A stretch of 64,000 bases of DNA. It comes from DATAOG01 sp963753685. GTDB lineage: Bacteria; Pseudomonadota; Alphaproteobacteria; Geminicoccales; Geminicoccaceae. A model generated the notes under the pieces. It ran no database searches, was not told the DNA's origin, and saw only the letters and a list, made by a program, of their open reading frames with translations. The position numbers and the translations under genes are program-made. Where the stretch lies: positions 62,001-126,000 of the forward strand of contig CAVWDE010000001.1 in NCBI GenBank assembly GCA_963753685.1. Direction: 5' to 3'. Of the stretch, positions 21,200-29,611 are shown piece by piece (within the stretch, counting starts at the first letter, position 1; each line of letters begins with the position of its first letter).

Positions 21200-21535
21200 C
21201 CCTCGGGCTCCACGCCAAGCCTTTGATCCGTCGCCGTTCCTCGGGTTCGTTTGGTTGCCGCCAGGTTCGAGGCGCCTGCGGGGCCACCGGGCTCAGAGCG
21301 ACGGCGCGCCTCGGCCTGGAGCAGCTTCAGCGCCGCCAGCGAGTGCGCCTGGCTCGCAGGGAGCGACCTCCGGTGGTCGCCCCGGACCGCCGCGCAGCCT
21401 GCGGCTGCGCAGGCCGTGGGTCACCGCATTGCGCGCCGAGCGCCCCTTACCGGCGGCGCTCCGGGACCCGCGCGACCTGGCGCCGTTCCTCATGCTTGCA
21501 AGTGTTTTGGCGGTCGGCGGGGGAAGATCGGCCAT
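21200..21535 (-). pseudogene. Decayed copy of a small RSARNAxxHGL-type hypothetical gene
   Basis: On the minus strand an ATG at 21535 begins MADLPPPTAKTLASMRN and includes AAGKGRSARNAVTHGLRS, a phrase I recall from multi-copy small hypothetical proteins in alphaproteobacteria. A neighbouring frame then reads SLAALKLLQAEARRRSEPGG, similar to the C-terminal part of such proteins, as if the middle were deleted and the frame lost. Family match is from memory and function is unknown. Confidence 0.35.
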
Positions 21536-21868
21536 GGTTTTGCCCTCAAAAGTGCGCTGAAACGACGGGACGCTGGCTCGGACCTGGCGGCGCCATCAGG
21601 CGCCCTTGCGGTCCGACATATTGCCAGTGGATAGGAATAAATACAAGTCAGCGCCGCCCACAAGTGACTTGTGGCCGAACGCCCCGGCGCGGGATCGCCT
21701 GCAGCCTGCCGAGCAGAAAATCCGCGCAAATAGGAACCAATACGGTGTTGGGTTCCGGGCTGGTTCAGCGCGGCGCTCGGAAAGGGAGCAGAATCATGCG
21801 AGGGAAGGCGAGGACCACTAAGGTTGGCGCGAAGCAGCGCGCTGGCGGCGACGCCGCTGAACTGACGT

Positions 21869-21991
21869 GAATTTCCGTCACCGCGGCCCCTCTCGAGGGG
21901 CGAACTCGTGATCGCCGGGGAGCCTGGCGGCCGGTAGTCCTCGAATTTCCGGAATTTCCGCCAAATTTCCAGCCCCCAAAACGAATTTCCG
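21869..21991. repeat. Clustered short repeat (gaatttccg)
   Basis: Four copies of gaatttccg occur at 21869, 21943, 21952 (directly abutting the previous one) and 21983, with a close variant (aaatttcc) at 21963. The word is AT-richer than the surroundings and not part of a visible gene. It could be a decayed minisatellite or binding-site cluster. Confidence 0.5.
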
Positions 21992-22174
21992 CGCGCCCGG
22001 CGAGTGCACACCAGGCGACACTTGTGTAGCCTCAGGCGACAGGGTGTGCCCTATGCGTAAGCCTTTGCGGCGACATGGTTTTTCGGGACGCCGGCGACTT
22101 GACCGCTGAGTCCGGCCGCAAAACCGCTGCAAAAGCGCTGAATTCGGCCGCAAAGGTCGACGGTTAGCAGAGCC

Positions 22175-22202
22175 TTGACCGCGCCCCTGCTGAGCCTAAT
22201 CT
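22175..22202 (+). promoter_or_regulatory. Probable promoter of the liv operon
   Basis: TTGACC at 22175-22180 and TAATCT at 22197-22202 are separated by 16 bases, close to the sigma70 consensus. The position is about 100 bases upstream of the substrate-binding protein start, leaving a leader of about 90 nt that ends in a strong gggagg ribosome-binding site at 22289. Confidence 0.5.
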
Positions 22203-22298
22203 TGATCCCGCGGGCGTACCCCGCGAATTTCTCGAACGGAAATGACCACCATCGGCTTTTTCCAGCCAACTTCGCGTCCTAACCTGGGAGGCTGACAA

Positions 22299-23561
22299 AT
22301 GACAAAGCTCCACCGTCGACGACTGCTTGCGACGACGTTCGGCGCAAGCGCGATTGTCACCTTCGCCATCATGGGCACGCTGGTGCCCGCCAAGGCGGCC
22401 GAGCAGACCGTCACCATCGGCATCACCTTGCCACTCACGGGCGCGGATGCCGACGCCGCGGCCCGCATCAGGGACGGCGCCGAGATGGCGATCGCGGATG
22501 CCAACGCCGAGGGCGGGGTTGCCGGCTACAAGCTCGAGGCGATGGTGCTCGACAACGCGACCGCGACCGCGGGCCAGTACGACCCGGCGCAGGCGGCGCT
22601 CAACGCCAAGAAGCTGATCGCGAATCCCAAGGTCGTGGCGAACGTCGGCCCGCAGATGAGCGGCGACGGCAAGGCGATGTCGCCGATTCTGTCGGCGGGC
22701 GATCTCGCGACCATCACGCCGTCCTCGACCAACCCCGACATCACCGATCCGAAGTTCGCGGGCCAGTACCGGCCCAAGGGCAAGGCGGTGTACTTCCGCA
22801 CGCTCACCACCGACGCCTATCAGGGCCCGAACATGGCCAACTACATGAAGGACACGCTTCATGTGAAGTCGATCTACATTCTGGATGATTCGGGCGCGTA
22901 CGGCGTCGGCATGGCCAACGCCTTCGAGGAGCAGGCCAAGAAGATCGGCATCGACGTGATGGGCCGCGATCAGCTCAACCCGAAGGAGGCCGACTATACG
23001 ACCGTCCTGACCAAGATCAAGGGTCTCAACCCCGATGCGATCTACTACGGCGGGGTCGGCCAGGCCGGCATCAAGCTCGCCAAGCAGGCCCATGACGTGA
23101 TCCCGAACGTGATCAAGGCCGGCGGCGACGGCATGTACGGCGGTGACATTCTGAAGGGCGTGGGCTTCCCGACCATCGAGGGCTGGTACGCGACCTCCGC
23201 CTCGCCGGACCTGGTCAGTGATCCAAAGGTGCAGGACTGGGTCAAGCGTTTCCAGGACAAATACAAGCTGGCGCCGAGCAATTATTCGATCACCGCCTAT
23301 GACGGCGCCACGGTCATCATCGACGCGATCAAGCGGGTGGCGGCCAGCGGCAAGGAAGTCAACCGCTCCAACGTGCGCGACGCCATCCAGGAGACCAAGC
23401 TCCAGACCCTGCAGGGCGAGGTGACCTTCGATAACAACGGCGACATCAACCAGAAAGTGGTGAGCGTCTACCAGATCACCCACGATCCGAAGTCTGCCGA
23501 GGACGACGTCATCCATCAATACAAGTACGTCGGCGTCGCGCCGGCATCGCCGATGAGCTGA
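22299..23561 (+). CDS. Branched-chain amino-acid-type ABC transporter substrate-binding protein
   Basis: Periplasmic type I binding protein of the LivJ/LivK family. The 420 residues start with a basic region and hydrophobic signal peptide (RRRLLATTFGASAIVTFAIM), with likely cleavage after AKA near residue 33. The mature part begins EQTVTIGITLPLTGADADAA and includes VANVGPQMSGDGKAMSPILS and the ILDDSGAYGVGMANAFEEQA segment typical of the fold. It is the first gene of a four-gene operon with LivH, fused LivM-LivG and LivF. The true ligand (leucine/isoleucine/valine, other amino acid, amide or aromatic acid) cannot be read from sequence. Confidence 0.93.
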   Translation: MTKLHRRRLLATTFGASAIVTFAIMGTLVPAKAAEQTVTIGITLPLTGADADAAARIRDGAEMAIADANAEGGVAGYKLEAMVLDNATATAGQYDPAQAALNAKKLIANPKVVANVGPQMSGDGKAMSPILSAGDLATITPSSTNPDITDPKFAGQYRPKGKAVYFRTLTTDAYQGPNMANYMKDTLHVKSIYILDDSGAYGVGMANAFEEQAKKIGIDVMGRDQLNPKEADYTTVLTKIKGLNPDAIYYGGVGQAGIKLAKQAHDVIPNVIKAGGDGMYGGDILKGVGFPTIEGWYATSASPDLVSDPKVQDWVKRFQDKYKLAPSNYSITAYDGATVIIDAIKRVAASGKEVNRSNVRDAIQETKLQTLQGEVTFDNNGDINQKVVSVYQITHDPKSAEDDVIHQYKYVGVAPASPMS

Positions 23562-23611
23562 CGATCCGCCGGTCGCACGGCCGACGCATACCACAGGGCT
23601 AGGCCGCGCCC

Positions 23612-24544
23612 GTGTCCTTCCAGGATGTCCTGCTGCAGCAGGTCATCAATGGGGTGAGTCTGGGCGCCATGTACGCCTTGTTGGCGCTCGGATTCACGAT
23701 GGTCTACGGGATCATCGAGCTGATCAACTTCGCCCACTTCAACGTCTTCATGGTGGGCTCGTTCATCGGGATGGGAGTCCTGGAGCTGGTGGGGCTGACC
23801 GGTCAGCAGGTCATCCTCACCGGCCTTCCCCTCGTCGGTGTGCTGGTGCTGGCGCTCGTCATCACGATGCTGAGCACCGGCGTGATCGGCGTGATCATCG
23901 AACGCTTCTGCCTGCGGCCCCTCAGAGCCGTCGGCGGCCCCGCCGCGATGATCACCACGATCGGCGTCTCGTATATTCTCTTGAACGTCATTCTGCTCGG
24001 GGTCAGCTCGGACGCGCAGAATTTCCCGAATCCCATGCCGCGGGTGTCGTGGAACATCGAGGGCGCCGTCCTGCATATGCGGGAGGTGCTCGTCTGGATC
24101 GTCTCGTTCGCGCTGATGTGCGGGCTCCAGATCCTCGTGCGCCGCACCAAGATCGGCAAGGCCATGCGGGCGACCGCCCAGGACCAGGAGGCCGCCCGCA
24201 TGATGGGCGTCGAGGTCGACCGGGTGGTGATGATGACGTTTTTCCTCGGCTCGGCGCTGGCCGGCGCGGCCGGCCTGATCTTCGGCCTCTACTACAACTA
24301 CACCCACTACGGCATCGGCTACACGGCCGGGCTGCGGGCGTTCACCGCGGCCGTGCTCGGCGGCATCGGCAACATCCCCGGTGCGATGCTCGGCGGCATC
24401 ATCATCGGACTCATCGAGTCCCTCGGCGGTCAATACCTGGCCGTGCGTTGGACCGATGTGATCATTTTCTCGATCCTGATCATCGTGCTCGTGTTTCGGC
24501 CGACCGGCCTGCTCGGCACCCATTACCCGAGGGACAGGTCGTGA
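23612..24544 (+). CDS. livH: Branched-chain amino-acid ABC transporter permease LivH
   Basis: Inner-membrane permease, 310 residues, with multiple hydrophobic helices. The family opening is clear: FQDVLLQQVINGVSLGAMYALLALGFTMVYGIIELINFAH, as is the cytoplasmic loop motif KAMRATAQDQEAARMMGVEVD (the EAA-like loop that docks the ATPase). GTG start at 23612, 50 bases after the binding-protein gene and 7 bases before the LivM-LivG fusion. Confidence 0.93.
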   Translation: MSFQDVLLQQVINGVSLGAMYALLALGFTMVYGIIELINFAHFNVFMVGSFIGMGVLELVGLTGQQVILTGLPLVGVLVLALVITMLSTGVIGVIIERFCLRPLRAVGGPAAMITTIGVSYILLNVILLGVSSDAQNFPNPMPRVSWNIEGAVLHMREVLVWIVSFALMCGLQILVRRTKIGKAMRATAQDQEAARMMGVEVDRVVMMTFFLGSALAGAAGLIFGLYYNYTHYGIGYTAGLRAFTAAVLGGIGNIPGAMLGGIIIGLIESLGGQYLAVRWTDVIIFSILIIVLVFRPTGLLGTHYPRDRS

Positions 24545-24551
24545 GGCGTCC

Positions 24552-26573
24552 ATGCTGACGCTCAATGCACGGGCCTTGGGCCTGCGCGACACCCTGCTGC
24601 TCCGACGCTTTTCGACCAGACAACGCAGCCGGGCACTTCTGATCGCCGTCTCGATCGGCCTGCTGCTGTTCCCGCTGATCAGCGGCAACGAAGCCGACAT
24701 CGACGCGGCGGCCAATGCTTGCGCCTTCGCCGTGCTGGCCTTGGGCCTCAACATCGTGGTCGGCTTTGCCGGCCTGCTCGATCTCGGCTACGCGGCCTTT
24801 TTCGCGATCGGTGCCTATTTCTACGGCGCCGTCGCCTCCTGGCAGCTGCAGCCGGAATGGTCGAGCTTCTGGGAGCCGTTCCGGTGGCTCGGTCTAGTCG
24901 CCCGCCTCCACGTCGAGGGCGCCCCCGACGCCGTCCATATGACGATGTCCTTCTGGCTCGCCCTGCCCATCTCGGCGCTGGTGGCCGCCGTGTTCGGCGT
25001 GCTGTTCGGCTTCCCGACCCTCAGGCTGCGCGGCGACTATCTGGCGATCGTGACCCTCGGCTTCGGCGAGATCGTGCCGATCGTCGCGCGCAACTGGCCG
25101 GCAGTCACCAACGGCGCGATGGGACTCAACGGCGTCCAGGCGCCATCGCTGTTCGGCTATTCTTTCGGCGTCGCATCCCTGCCCTACTACTATCTCGGGC
25201 TGGCGCTCGTCAGCTTCCTCGTCTTCGTGAGCGTCCGATTGCGCAATTCGCGGATCGGCCGCGCCTGGATGGCCATCCGGGAGGACGAGATCGCGGCCGC
25301 GTCGATGGGCGTCAACCGGCGCAACTTCAAGCTTTTGGCCTTCGCCGTCGGCGCCGGTTTCGCCGGCATGACCGGCACCTTCTACGTGGCCAAAGTCCAG
25401 ACCGCGACGCCGGAGATGTTCATGTTCCCGGTCTCGGTCATGGTGCTGGCCATGGTCGTGCTGGGCGGCATGGGCAGCGTCTATGGCGTCGTGATCGGCG
25501 CCGTGATCCTGCAGCTGCTGCAGTCCTGGTTCCTGCAGGACCTTACGCAATGGACGCATGCGCTGGGTCGCGCGGTGGGCAACGACTGGCTCCAGCGGCT
25601 GGATCTGGTGCAGGCGATCGAGCTGATCTTCGGCATCATTCTCGTGTTGATGATGCTGTACCGCCGACAAGGACTGATCCCGGCACGGGCGGCGACCGCG
25701 TCACTCACGCTCGAGCAGCAGGCGGCGGAGCCGTCGCGCGGCGGGATCGCGGTCGTGCTGCGCTCGGTGGAGGCAGCCGACGCCCGGCCCGGCGTGGCGA
25801 TGCTCGAGACGCAAAAGCTGCTCAAGCGATACGGCGGCATTATCGCGGTCAAGGAGGTCGACCTGCGGATCGAGCCGGGCAGCATCGTGGCGCTGATCGG
25901 GCCCAACGGCTCCGGCAAGAGCACGTTGTTCAACCTGATCACCGGCATTGCCGAGCCCAGCGGCGGCAAGGTCCGCCTGCTGGGCGAGGACATCACCAGG
26001 CTGCCGGCCCACACGATCGTCGAACGGGGGATCGCCCGCACCTTCCAGAACCTGCGCCTGTTCAGCAACATGACGGTCCTGGACAACGTGATGGTCGGCA
26101 TGCACGCCCGCACCAGGACCAGCGCGGTCGGGGCGGTGCTCCACACCCGTGGCATCCGGCGGGAGGAGCGCGAGGCGCGCGCGGATGCGATCGAGATCCT
26201 TTCGGTCTTCGGCAATCGCCTGCTGCCGCGCACCAACCAGCTGGCCCACGAGCTGTCCTACGCCAACCGGCGACGCCTCGAGATCGCGCGGGCGCTTGCC
26301 GCCCGGCCCAAGATCCTGCTGCTCGACGAGCCGACGGCCGGCATGAATCCCATGGAGACGCTCGAGCTCGTCGACCAGATCGACAGCCTCCGTAAGCTCG
26401 GCCTGACCGTCTTCCTGATCGAGCACAAGCTCAACGTGGTCAACGACCTCGCGGACAAGATCCTGGTGCTCGATCACGGCGAGAAGATCGCCGAGGGCAC
26501 GCCCGAAGAGGTCCATGCTCGGCCCGAGGTGCTGGAGGCGTATCTCGGTCGACGGGCGCCCGCCTATGCTTGA
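24552..26573 (+). CDS. LivM-LivG fusion: permease joined to ATP-binding domain
   Basis: A 673-residue fusion. Residues about 1-370 are a LivM permease with many hydrophobic helices (NIVVGFAGLLDLGYAAFFAI; docking loop GRAWMAIREDEIAAASMGVN). After a linker of about 40 residues, residues about 418-673 form a complete LivG ATPase: Walker A GPNGSGKSTLFN, IARTFQNLRLFSNMTVLDNV, signature LSYANRRRLEIARAL (a LivG-type variant), Walker B ILLLDEPTAGMNPMETLE and H-loop FLIEHKL. No stop or frame break lies between the halves. It overlaps livF by eight bases, so the system would have LivH, LivMG and LivF. Confidence 0.93.
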   Translation: MLTLNARALGLRDTLLLRRFSTRQRSRALLIAVSIGLLLFPLISGNEADIDAAANACAFAVLALGLNIVVGFAGLLDLGYAAFFAIGAYFYGAVASWQLQPEWSSFWEPFRWLGLVARLHVEGAPDAVHMTMSFWLALPISALVAAVFGVLFGFPTLRLRGDYLAIVTLGFGEIVPIVARNWPAVTNGAMGLNGVQAPSLFGYSFGVASLPYYYLGLALVSFLVFVSVRLRNSRIGRAWMAIREDEIAAASMGVNRRNFKLLAFAVGAGFAGMTGTFYVAKVQTATPEMFMFPVSVMVLAMVVLGGMGSVYGVVIGAVILQLLQSWFLQDLTQWTHALGRAVGNDWLQRLDLVQAIELIFGIILVLMMLYRRQGLIPARAATASLTLEQQAAEPSRGGIAVVLRSVEAADARPGVAMLETQKLLKRYGGIIAVKEVDLRIEPGSIVALIGPNGSGKSTLFNLITGIAEPSGGKVRLLGEDITRLPAHTIVERGIARTFQNLRLFSNMTVLDNVMVGMHARTRTSAVGAVLHTRGIRREEREARADAIEILSVFGNRLLPRTNQLAHELSYANRRRLEIARALAARPKILLLDEPTAGMNPMETLELVDQIDSLRKLGLTVFLIEHKLNVVNDLADKILVLDHGEKIAEGTPEEVHARPEVLEAYLGRRAPAYA

Positions 26574-27330
26574 GTTCCGCGACGTCGACACCTACTACGG
26601 CGAGCTGCACGTGCTCAAGAAGGTCAATTACGAGATCCAGCAGGGTGAGATCGTCTGCCTGCTCGGCGGCAACGCCTCGGGCAAGTCGACGACCATGAAA
26701 ACCGTCCTCGGCATCGTCACGCCCAAGGCCGGCACCGTACTGTTCGAGGGACAGCCCATCAACAAGCTGCCGACGGCCGAGCGCGTCCGCCGCGGCATTG
26801 CGCCTGTGCCCGAAGCCCGGCGGGTGTTCCCGCGCATGACGGTTTACGAGAACCTCGAGATGGGTGCCTACACGCGGACCGACAAGGACGGTATCCAGGA
26901 GGACCTCGAGCGCGTCTACGAGCTGTTTCCGCGGATCAGGGAGCGGCTCAATCAGCTCGCCGGCACGCTTTCCGGCGGCGAGCAGCAGATGCTCGCCATG
27001 GGGCGCGCCCTGATGGCGCGGCCGCGCCTTCTGTGCATGGACGAGCCGTCGATGGGCCTGTCGCCGGCGCTCGTCGAGCAGGTGTTCGAGATCATCCAGG
27101 CCATCAACAAGCAGGGCACCACCATCTTCGTGGTCGAGCAGAACGCCAATATGGCACTGTCCATCGCCCATCGCGGTTACGTCCTGCAGACCGGCGAGGT
27201 GGTGCTGTCCGGCACGGCCAGGAGTCTGCTCGAGAACGAGATGGTGCAGAAGGCCTATCTCGGCCGGATGGAACAAAGCAGGGCGGCAATTCGGGCGCAG
27301 TCCGGTGCGACACGCGGGAGCCGTCGGTGA
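26566..27330 (+). CDS. livF: Branched-chain amino-acid ABC transporter ATP-binding protein LivF
   Basis: Second ATPase of the Liv transporter, 254 residues from the ATG at 26566 (MLEFRDVDTYYGELHVLKKV), which overlaps the previous stop and fits LivF length; a 17-residue upstream extension was rejected. Motifs: Walker A GGNASGKSTTMK (slightly unusual Asn-Ala for the common Pro-Asn-Gly), PVPEARRVFPRMTVYENLEMGAY, signature TLSGGEQQMLAMGRAL, Walker B LLCMDEPSMGLSPALVEQ and FVVEQNANMAL. Last gene of the operon; no clear terminator was noticed after it. Confidence 0.94.
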   Translation: MLEFRDVDTYYGELHVLKKVNYEIQQGEIVCLLGGNASGKSTTMKTVLGIVTPKAGTVLFEGQPINKLPTAERVRRGIAPVPEARRVFPRMTVYENLEMGAYTRTDKDGIQEDLERVYELFPRIRERLNQLAGTLSGGEQQMLAMGRALMARPRLLCMDEPSMGLSPALVEQVFEIIQAINKQGTTIFVVEQNANMALSIAHRGYVLQTGEVVLSGTARSLLENEMVQKAYLGRMEQSRAAIRAQSGATRGSRR

Positions 27331-27459
27331 GCGCCTCGACGGCAGGGTGACCCAGCGAGAGTCGGCCTCTGACAGCTCCTGGCTAAAAGTGACGGTGATC
27401 GGCCCGCAATCGGCCGGGGCTCGGGCTTCCGCAAGTCGGTCAATAGCGGCCGTGCCCGA

Positions 27460-27795
27460 TCACTGCCTCCGCTGCTCCTCCCAAACCAGTGGTCCATTCC
27501 CCAGCATCTCCGCCAGGCTCAGCCCCTTCGGCTGCCGCCCGTCGAGGACCATCCCCACGATGTCCGGCGCGAATCAAGTGAGCGGCGAGAGCCGGCAGAC
27601 GTAAGCATCCGTCACGCCCCCCTGTTCTGCAAGGTCGGTGGTCGACTTCGCCTGCCGGCTCTCGATCCGGCGCCACCAGCGGTGCGCTCGAACGAGGGCA
27701 CGAACGAGGGTCTCGTCGACCGAGCGCACTGGGCAGGTGTCGTGGCCGCGCCGGCTGGCGCCGAGGCACACATAGTAACGATAGAGCCGGCCGCG
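27460..27795 (-). pseudogene. Remnant of a large serine recombinase (C-terminal part)
   Basis: The minus strand reads RLYRYYVCLGASRRGHDTCP (zinc-ribbon region), then SVDETLVRALVRAHRWWRRI, TDLAEQGGVTDAYVCRLSPL, an in-frame TGA, then FAPDIVGMVLDGRQPKGLSL and LGNGPLVWEEQRRQ with a stop at 27460. This order is characteristic of the C-terminal tail of resolvase/invertase-type recombinases found in alphaproteobacterial islands. The catalytic N-terminal domain is missing upstream and one internal stop is present, so it is not functional. Confidence 0.75.
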
Positions 27796-27982
27796 CCGGC
27801 GCGTAGCGGCGGTCTACTCAGGCGCCGCTCAAGCAAGCCATTGCGCTCGCCTGGATGGCGGGCTCGCCCTGGTCGCACACCTCTGCCTTACATGCGGCCG
27901 TCGCCAGCCCGCCGAACCGCCCCGTGGTTGGCCTGCTGGGCATGTCCGCTCGTCGAGGCTCTGCCGACCTTTGTCCTCTGGG

Positions 27983-28060
27983 GGCTCTTTCGACAGCGCT
28001 GATGTCGTGGGGTATTCCCGCCTCATGGGGGCGGACGAGGCCGGCACGCTCGCGACCTGC
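27983..28060 (+). pseudogene. Fragment of a class III adenylate/guanylate cyclase
   Basis: The frame starting at 27983 reads GSFDSADVVGYSRLMGADEA then GTLA. DVVGYSRLMGxDEAGTLA is the opening phrase of the many class III cyclase genes of alphaproteobacteria, where the Asp binds catalytic metal. The frame ends in a stop at 28076 without the rest of the domain, so only about 25 residues survive. Confidence 0.65.
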
Positions 28061-28074
28061 CTATCCAGAAGCCC

Positions 28075-28425
28075 ATGAACCCCTGGAGTGCGTTGTTTAG
28101 CCCGGATGGTCGAACAGTGGCGGTGACCGGTGCCGGCGGCGTTTTCACTTGACCAGCTACAGACTTTGAAGCAGAACCCGAGACGTTGCTGCCGGTCGGC
28201 ATATGGACAACGGGGCTGGCCTATAGCCCCAACGGAAACGAAGTCGCCGCGGCAAATTTTGGCCGCAACGTCTATTTGAAAGATCTCACTCGACCGAGCA
28301 ACCCGCGTTTGAGTTACGCAGTGACAGCGAAGACGGTACATGGTCTGTCGATTTCAGCCCTGATGGTGCCAGACTAGCCTCGGGCGGCCGGGACGGAACT
28401 GTTCGAGCGGACCGGTTCGAGGGAC
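28075..28425 (+). pseudogene. Remnant of a WD40 repeat protein
   Basis: Frame 28075 reads MNPWSALFSPDGRTVAVTGA up to a TGA at 28150, then continues GIWTTGLAYSPNGNEVAAAN and FGRNVYLKDL. After a frame change near 28310-28330 it reads GTWSVDFSPDGARLASGGRD then GTVR. Three blade cores (FSPDG, YSPNG, FSPDG) at roughly WD40 spacing identify a beta-propeller fragment. A stop and a frameshift make it a pseudogene. It follows directly on the cyclase fragment and might derive from the same cyclase/WD40-type gene or from a second insertion. Confidence 0.65.
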
Positions 28426-28536
28426 GACCATCAGCAACGCCACGCCGGCCTGCGAGCTGAGCTCGCATGCCTCATTGTCGTTGTCTCTTGTCCCTCCGAG
28501 GCTAGGGCGATCGCCTCGAGCCGCGCTCGGAGTTCA

Positions 28537-28944
28537 TCATGCCGGTGGCGGCTGCGCGTTGCGTTCGCGCTGCCATTGTTCGAACAACCGCCGCTCTTCG
28601 ATCTGGCGCTGGACCTCGTCGGCTTGCAGAGCCCGCTGCCGCTCGTAGTCGAGCTGGCGTTGCATGGCGGCATCCCGAGAGGCCTCGACCTCCTGCTGTC
28701 GGCGCTGCTCGGCCGGTCGATCGAGCAGCGCGTTGCCCGCGATGCCGCCGGCCGCGGCGCCGATGAGCATGCCGGTCGTGCTGTTGCCGAACAGCGCGCG
28801 GCCGACGCCGGCGCCGCCGGCAGCGCCGGCCACGGTGCCGACCCCGGCCGGGCCCGTCCCGCCCTGCTGACAGCCGGTGAGCGAGAGAGCGATGCTGCCG
28901 ATCAGCACCGTGACCGCGACCCTGGCGCGGGCCGTGATCGTCAT
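28537..28944 (-). CDS. Glycine-zipper lipoprotein
   Basis: 135-residue predicted lipoprotein. An N-terminal signal peptide ends in a lipobox (ALSLTGC, Cys at about residue 25), then a Gly/Ala-rich zipper stretch (GAAGGAGVGRALFGN, TGMLIGAAAGGIAGNALLD) typical of outer-membrane-associated glycine-zipper proteins. A charged Arg/Gln/Glu helix (RQQEVEASRDAAMQRQLDYE) follows, likely a coiled coil. Function unknown, envelope structure likely. Its ATG overlaps the stop of the upstream EF-hand gene (28941-28944), so the two are probably translated together. Confidence 0.75.
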   Translation of the reverse strand: MTITARARVAVTVLIGSIALSLTGCQQGGTGPAGVGTVAGAAGGAGVGRALFGNSTTGMLIGAAAGGIAGNALLDRPAEQRRQQEVEASRDAAMQRQLDYERQRALQADEVQRQIEERRLFEQWQRERNAQPPPA

Positions 28945-29411
28945 CGGACTCCCTCCTCGGCCTTGACCTCGTTCACCATCTCGTCAAAGGACAGCCGGTC
29001 ATCGTGATCCTTGTCGCCGGCCTCGAGGCCCTCGAGCTTGTTGGTCATGACTTCGCTGAACGTCAGAACGCCGTCGCCATTGCGATCGACCCGCTTGAAC
29101 CACGCCGGGTCGTGCGGCCCGAGCTCCTGCGGCGTCAGCGTCCCGCTGCGGTCCTTGTCGAGCGAGCTGAACCCGACGGCGGCATCCCGCGCCAGCTCGG
29201 CCTCGCTGACGTAGCCATCGCCGTTGGTATCGGCGGCGTCGAACGCCAGGCGGTCGTCGATGTTGGGCGGGATGGCAGGATCGTCCTGGGCCGCGGCCGG
29301 AGCGATCGCGCCGAGGATGATCGCGATCGAGATCCACGCTGACGGCAACAAGGAGAGTGGGGTGGTCGCGCGCCTACTCCTTGACCCCTGGTCAGGCAAC
29401 CTGGACACCAC
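28941..29411 (-). CDS. Secreted EF-hand calcium-binding protein
   Basis: Predicted periplasmic calcium-binding protein of 156 residues. The GTG start at 29411 was chosen because the minus strand has ggagggag a few bases upstream and the resulting N-terminus (VVSRLPDQGSRSRRATTPLS) is followed by a hydrophobic signal sequence ending APAAAQ. Four EF-hand-like loops are visible: DAADTNGDGYVSEAE, SLDKDRSGTLTPQE, RVDRNGDGVLTFSE and AGDKDHDDRLSFDE. The first three have canonical D-x-D-x-(S/D)-G spacing; in the fourth the loop Gly is Asp. Partners unknown; co-transcribed with the glycine-zipper lipoprotein. Confidence 0.78.
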   Translation of the reverse strand: MVSRLPDQGSRSRRATTPLSLLPSAWISIAIILGAIAPAAAQDDPAIPPNIDDRLAFDAADTNGDGYVSEAELARDAAVGFSSLDKDRSGTLTPQELGPHDPAWFKRVDRNGDGVLTFSEVMTNKLEGLEAGDKDHDDRLSFDEMVNEVKAEEGVR

Positions 29412-29562
29412 CCTTTCTCCCTCCCTTGACGCCAAGTCACGGCCCTTGCGCCGATTGTGGACTTCTCGACGGCCGAGGCAAGTTAAGATTGCTCGGAAAT
29501 GACGCTCCGATCGGTGTCGTTTTGAGCCCTGGGAGGGATGGTTGTGGTGAAGGGAACCGCGC

Positions 29563-29589
29563 GGCGCTCCGCTCACCGCGCGGAGCGCC
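29563..29589. terminator. Perfect 10-bp inverted repeat after msrA
   Basis: GGCGCTCCGC (29563-29572) and GCGGAGCGCC (29580-29589) form a perfect stem with a 7-base loop, 23 bases beyond the msrA stop on the minus strand. There is no U-run, so it is a terminator candidate only. Confidence 0.35.
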
Positions 29590-29611
29590 TGCTCGGCAGG
29601 TAGAGGCGCGG

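Larger units (their letters stand above)
21144..22170. other. Gene-poor decayed stretch
   Basis: About 1 kb between the dehydratase and the liv operon. Apart from the RSARNA-like remnant I find no frame with convincing protein features on either strand. The right part holds scattered copies of a short aatttccg word and lower-GC sequence. Open frames here look incidental. Confidence 0.5.

Noticed and set aside
21049..21870. Plus-strand frame of 273 codons in the gene-poor stretch
   Set aside because: No domain, signal peptide or ribosome-binding site; overlaps the start of the dehydratase and the decayed RSARNA-like gene.
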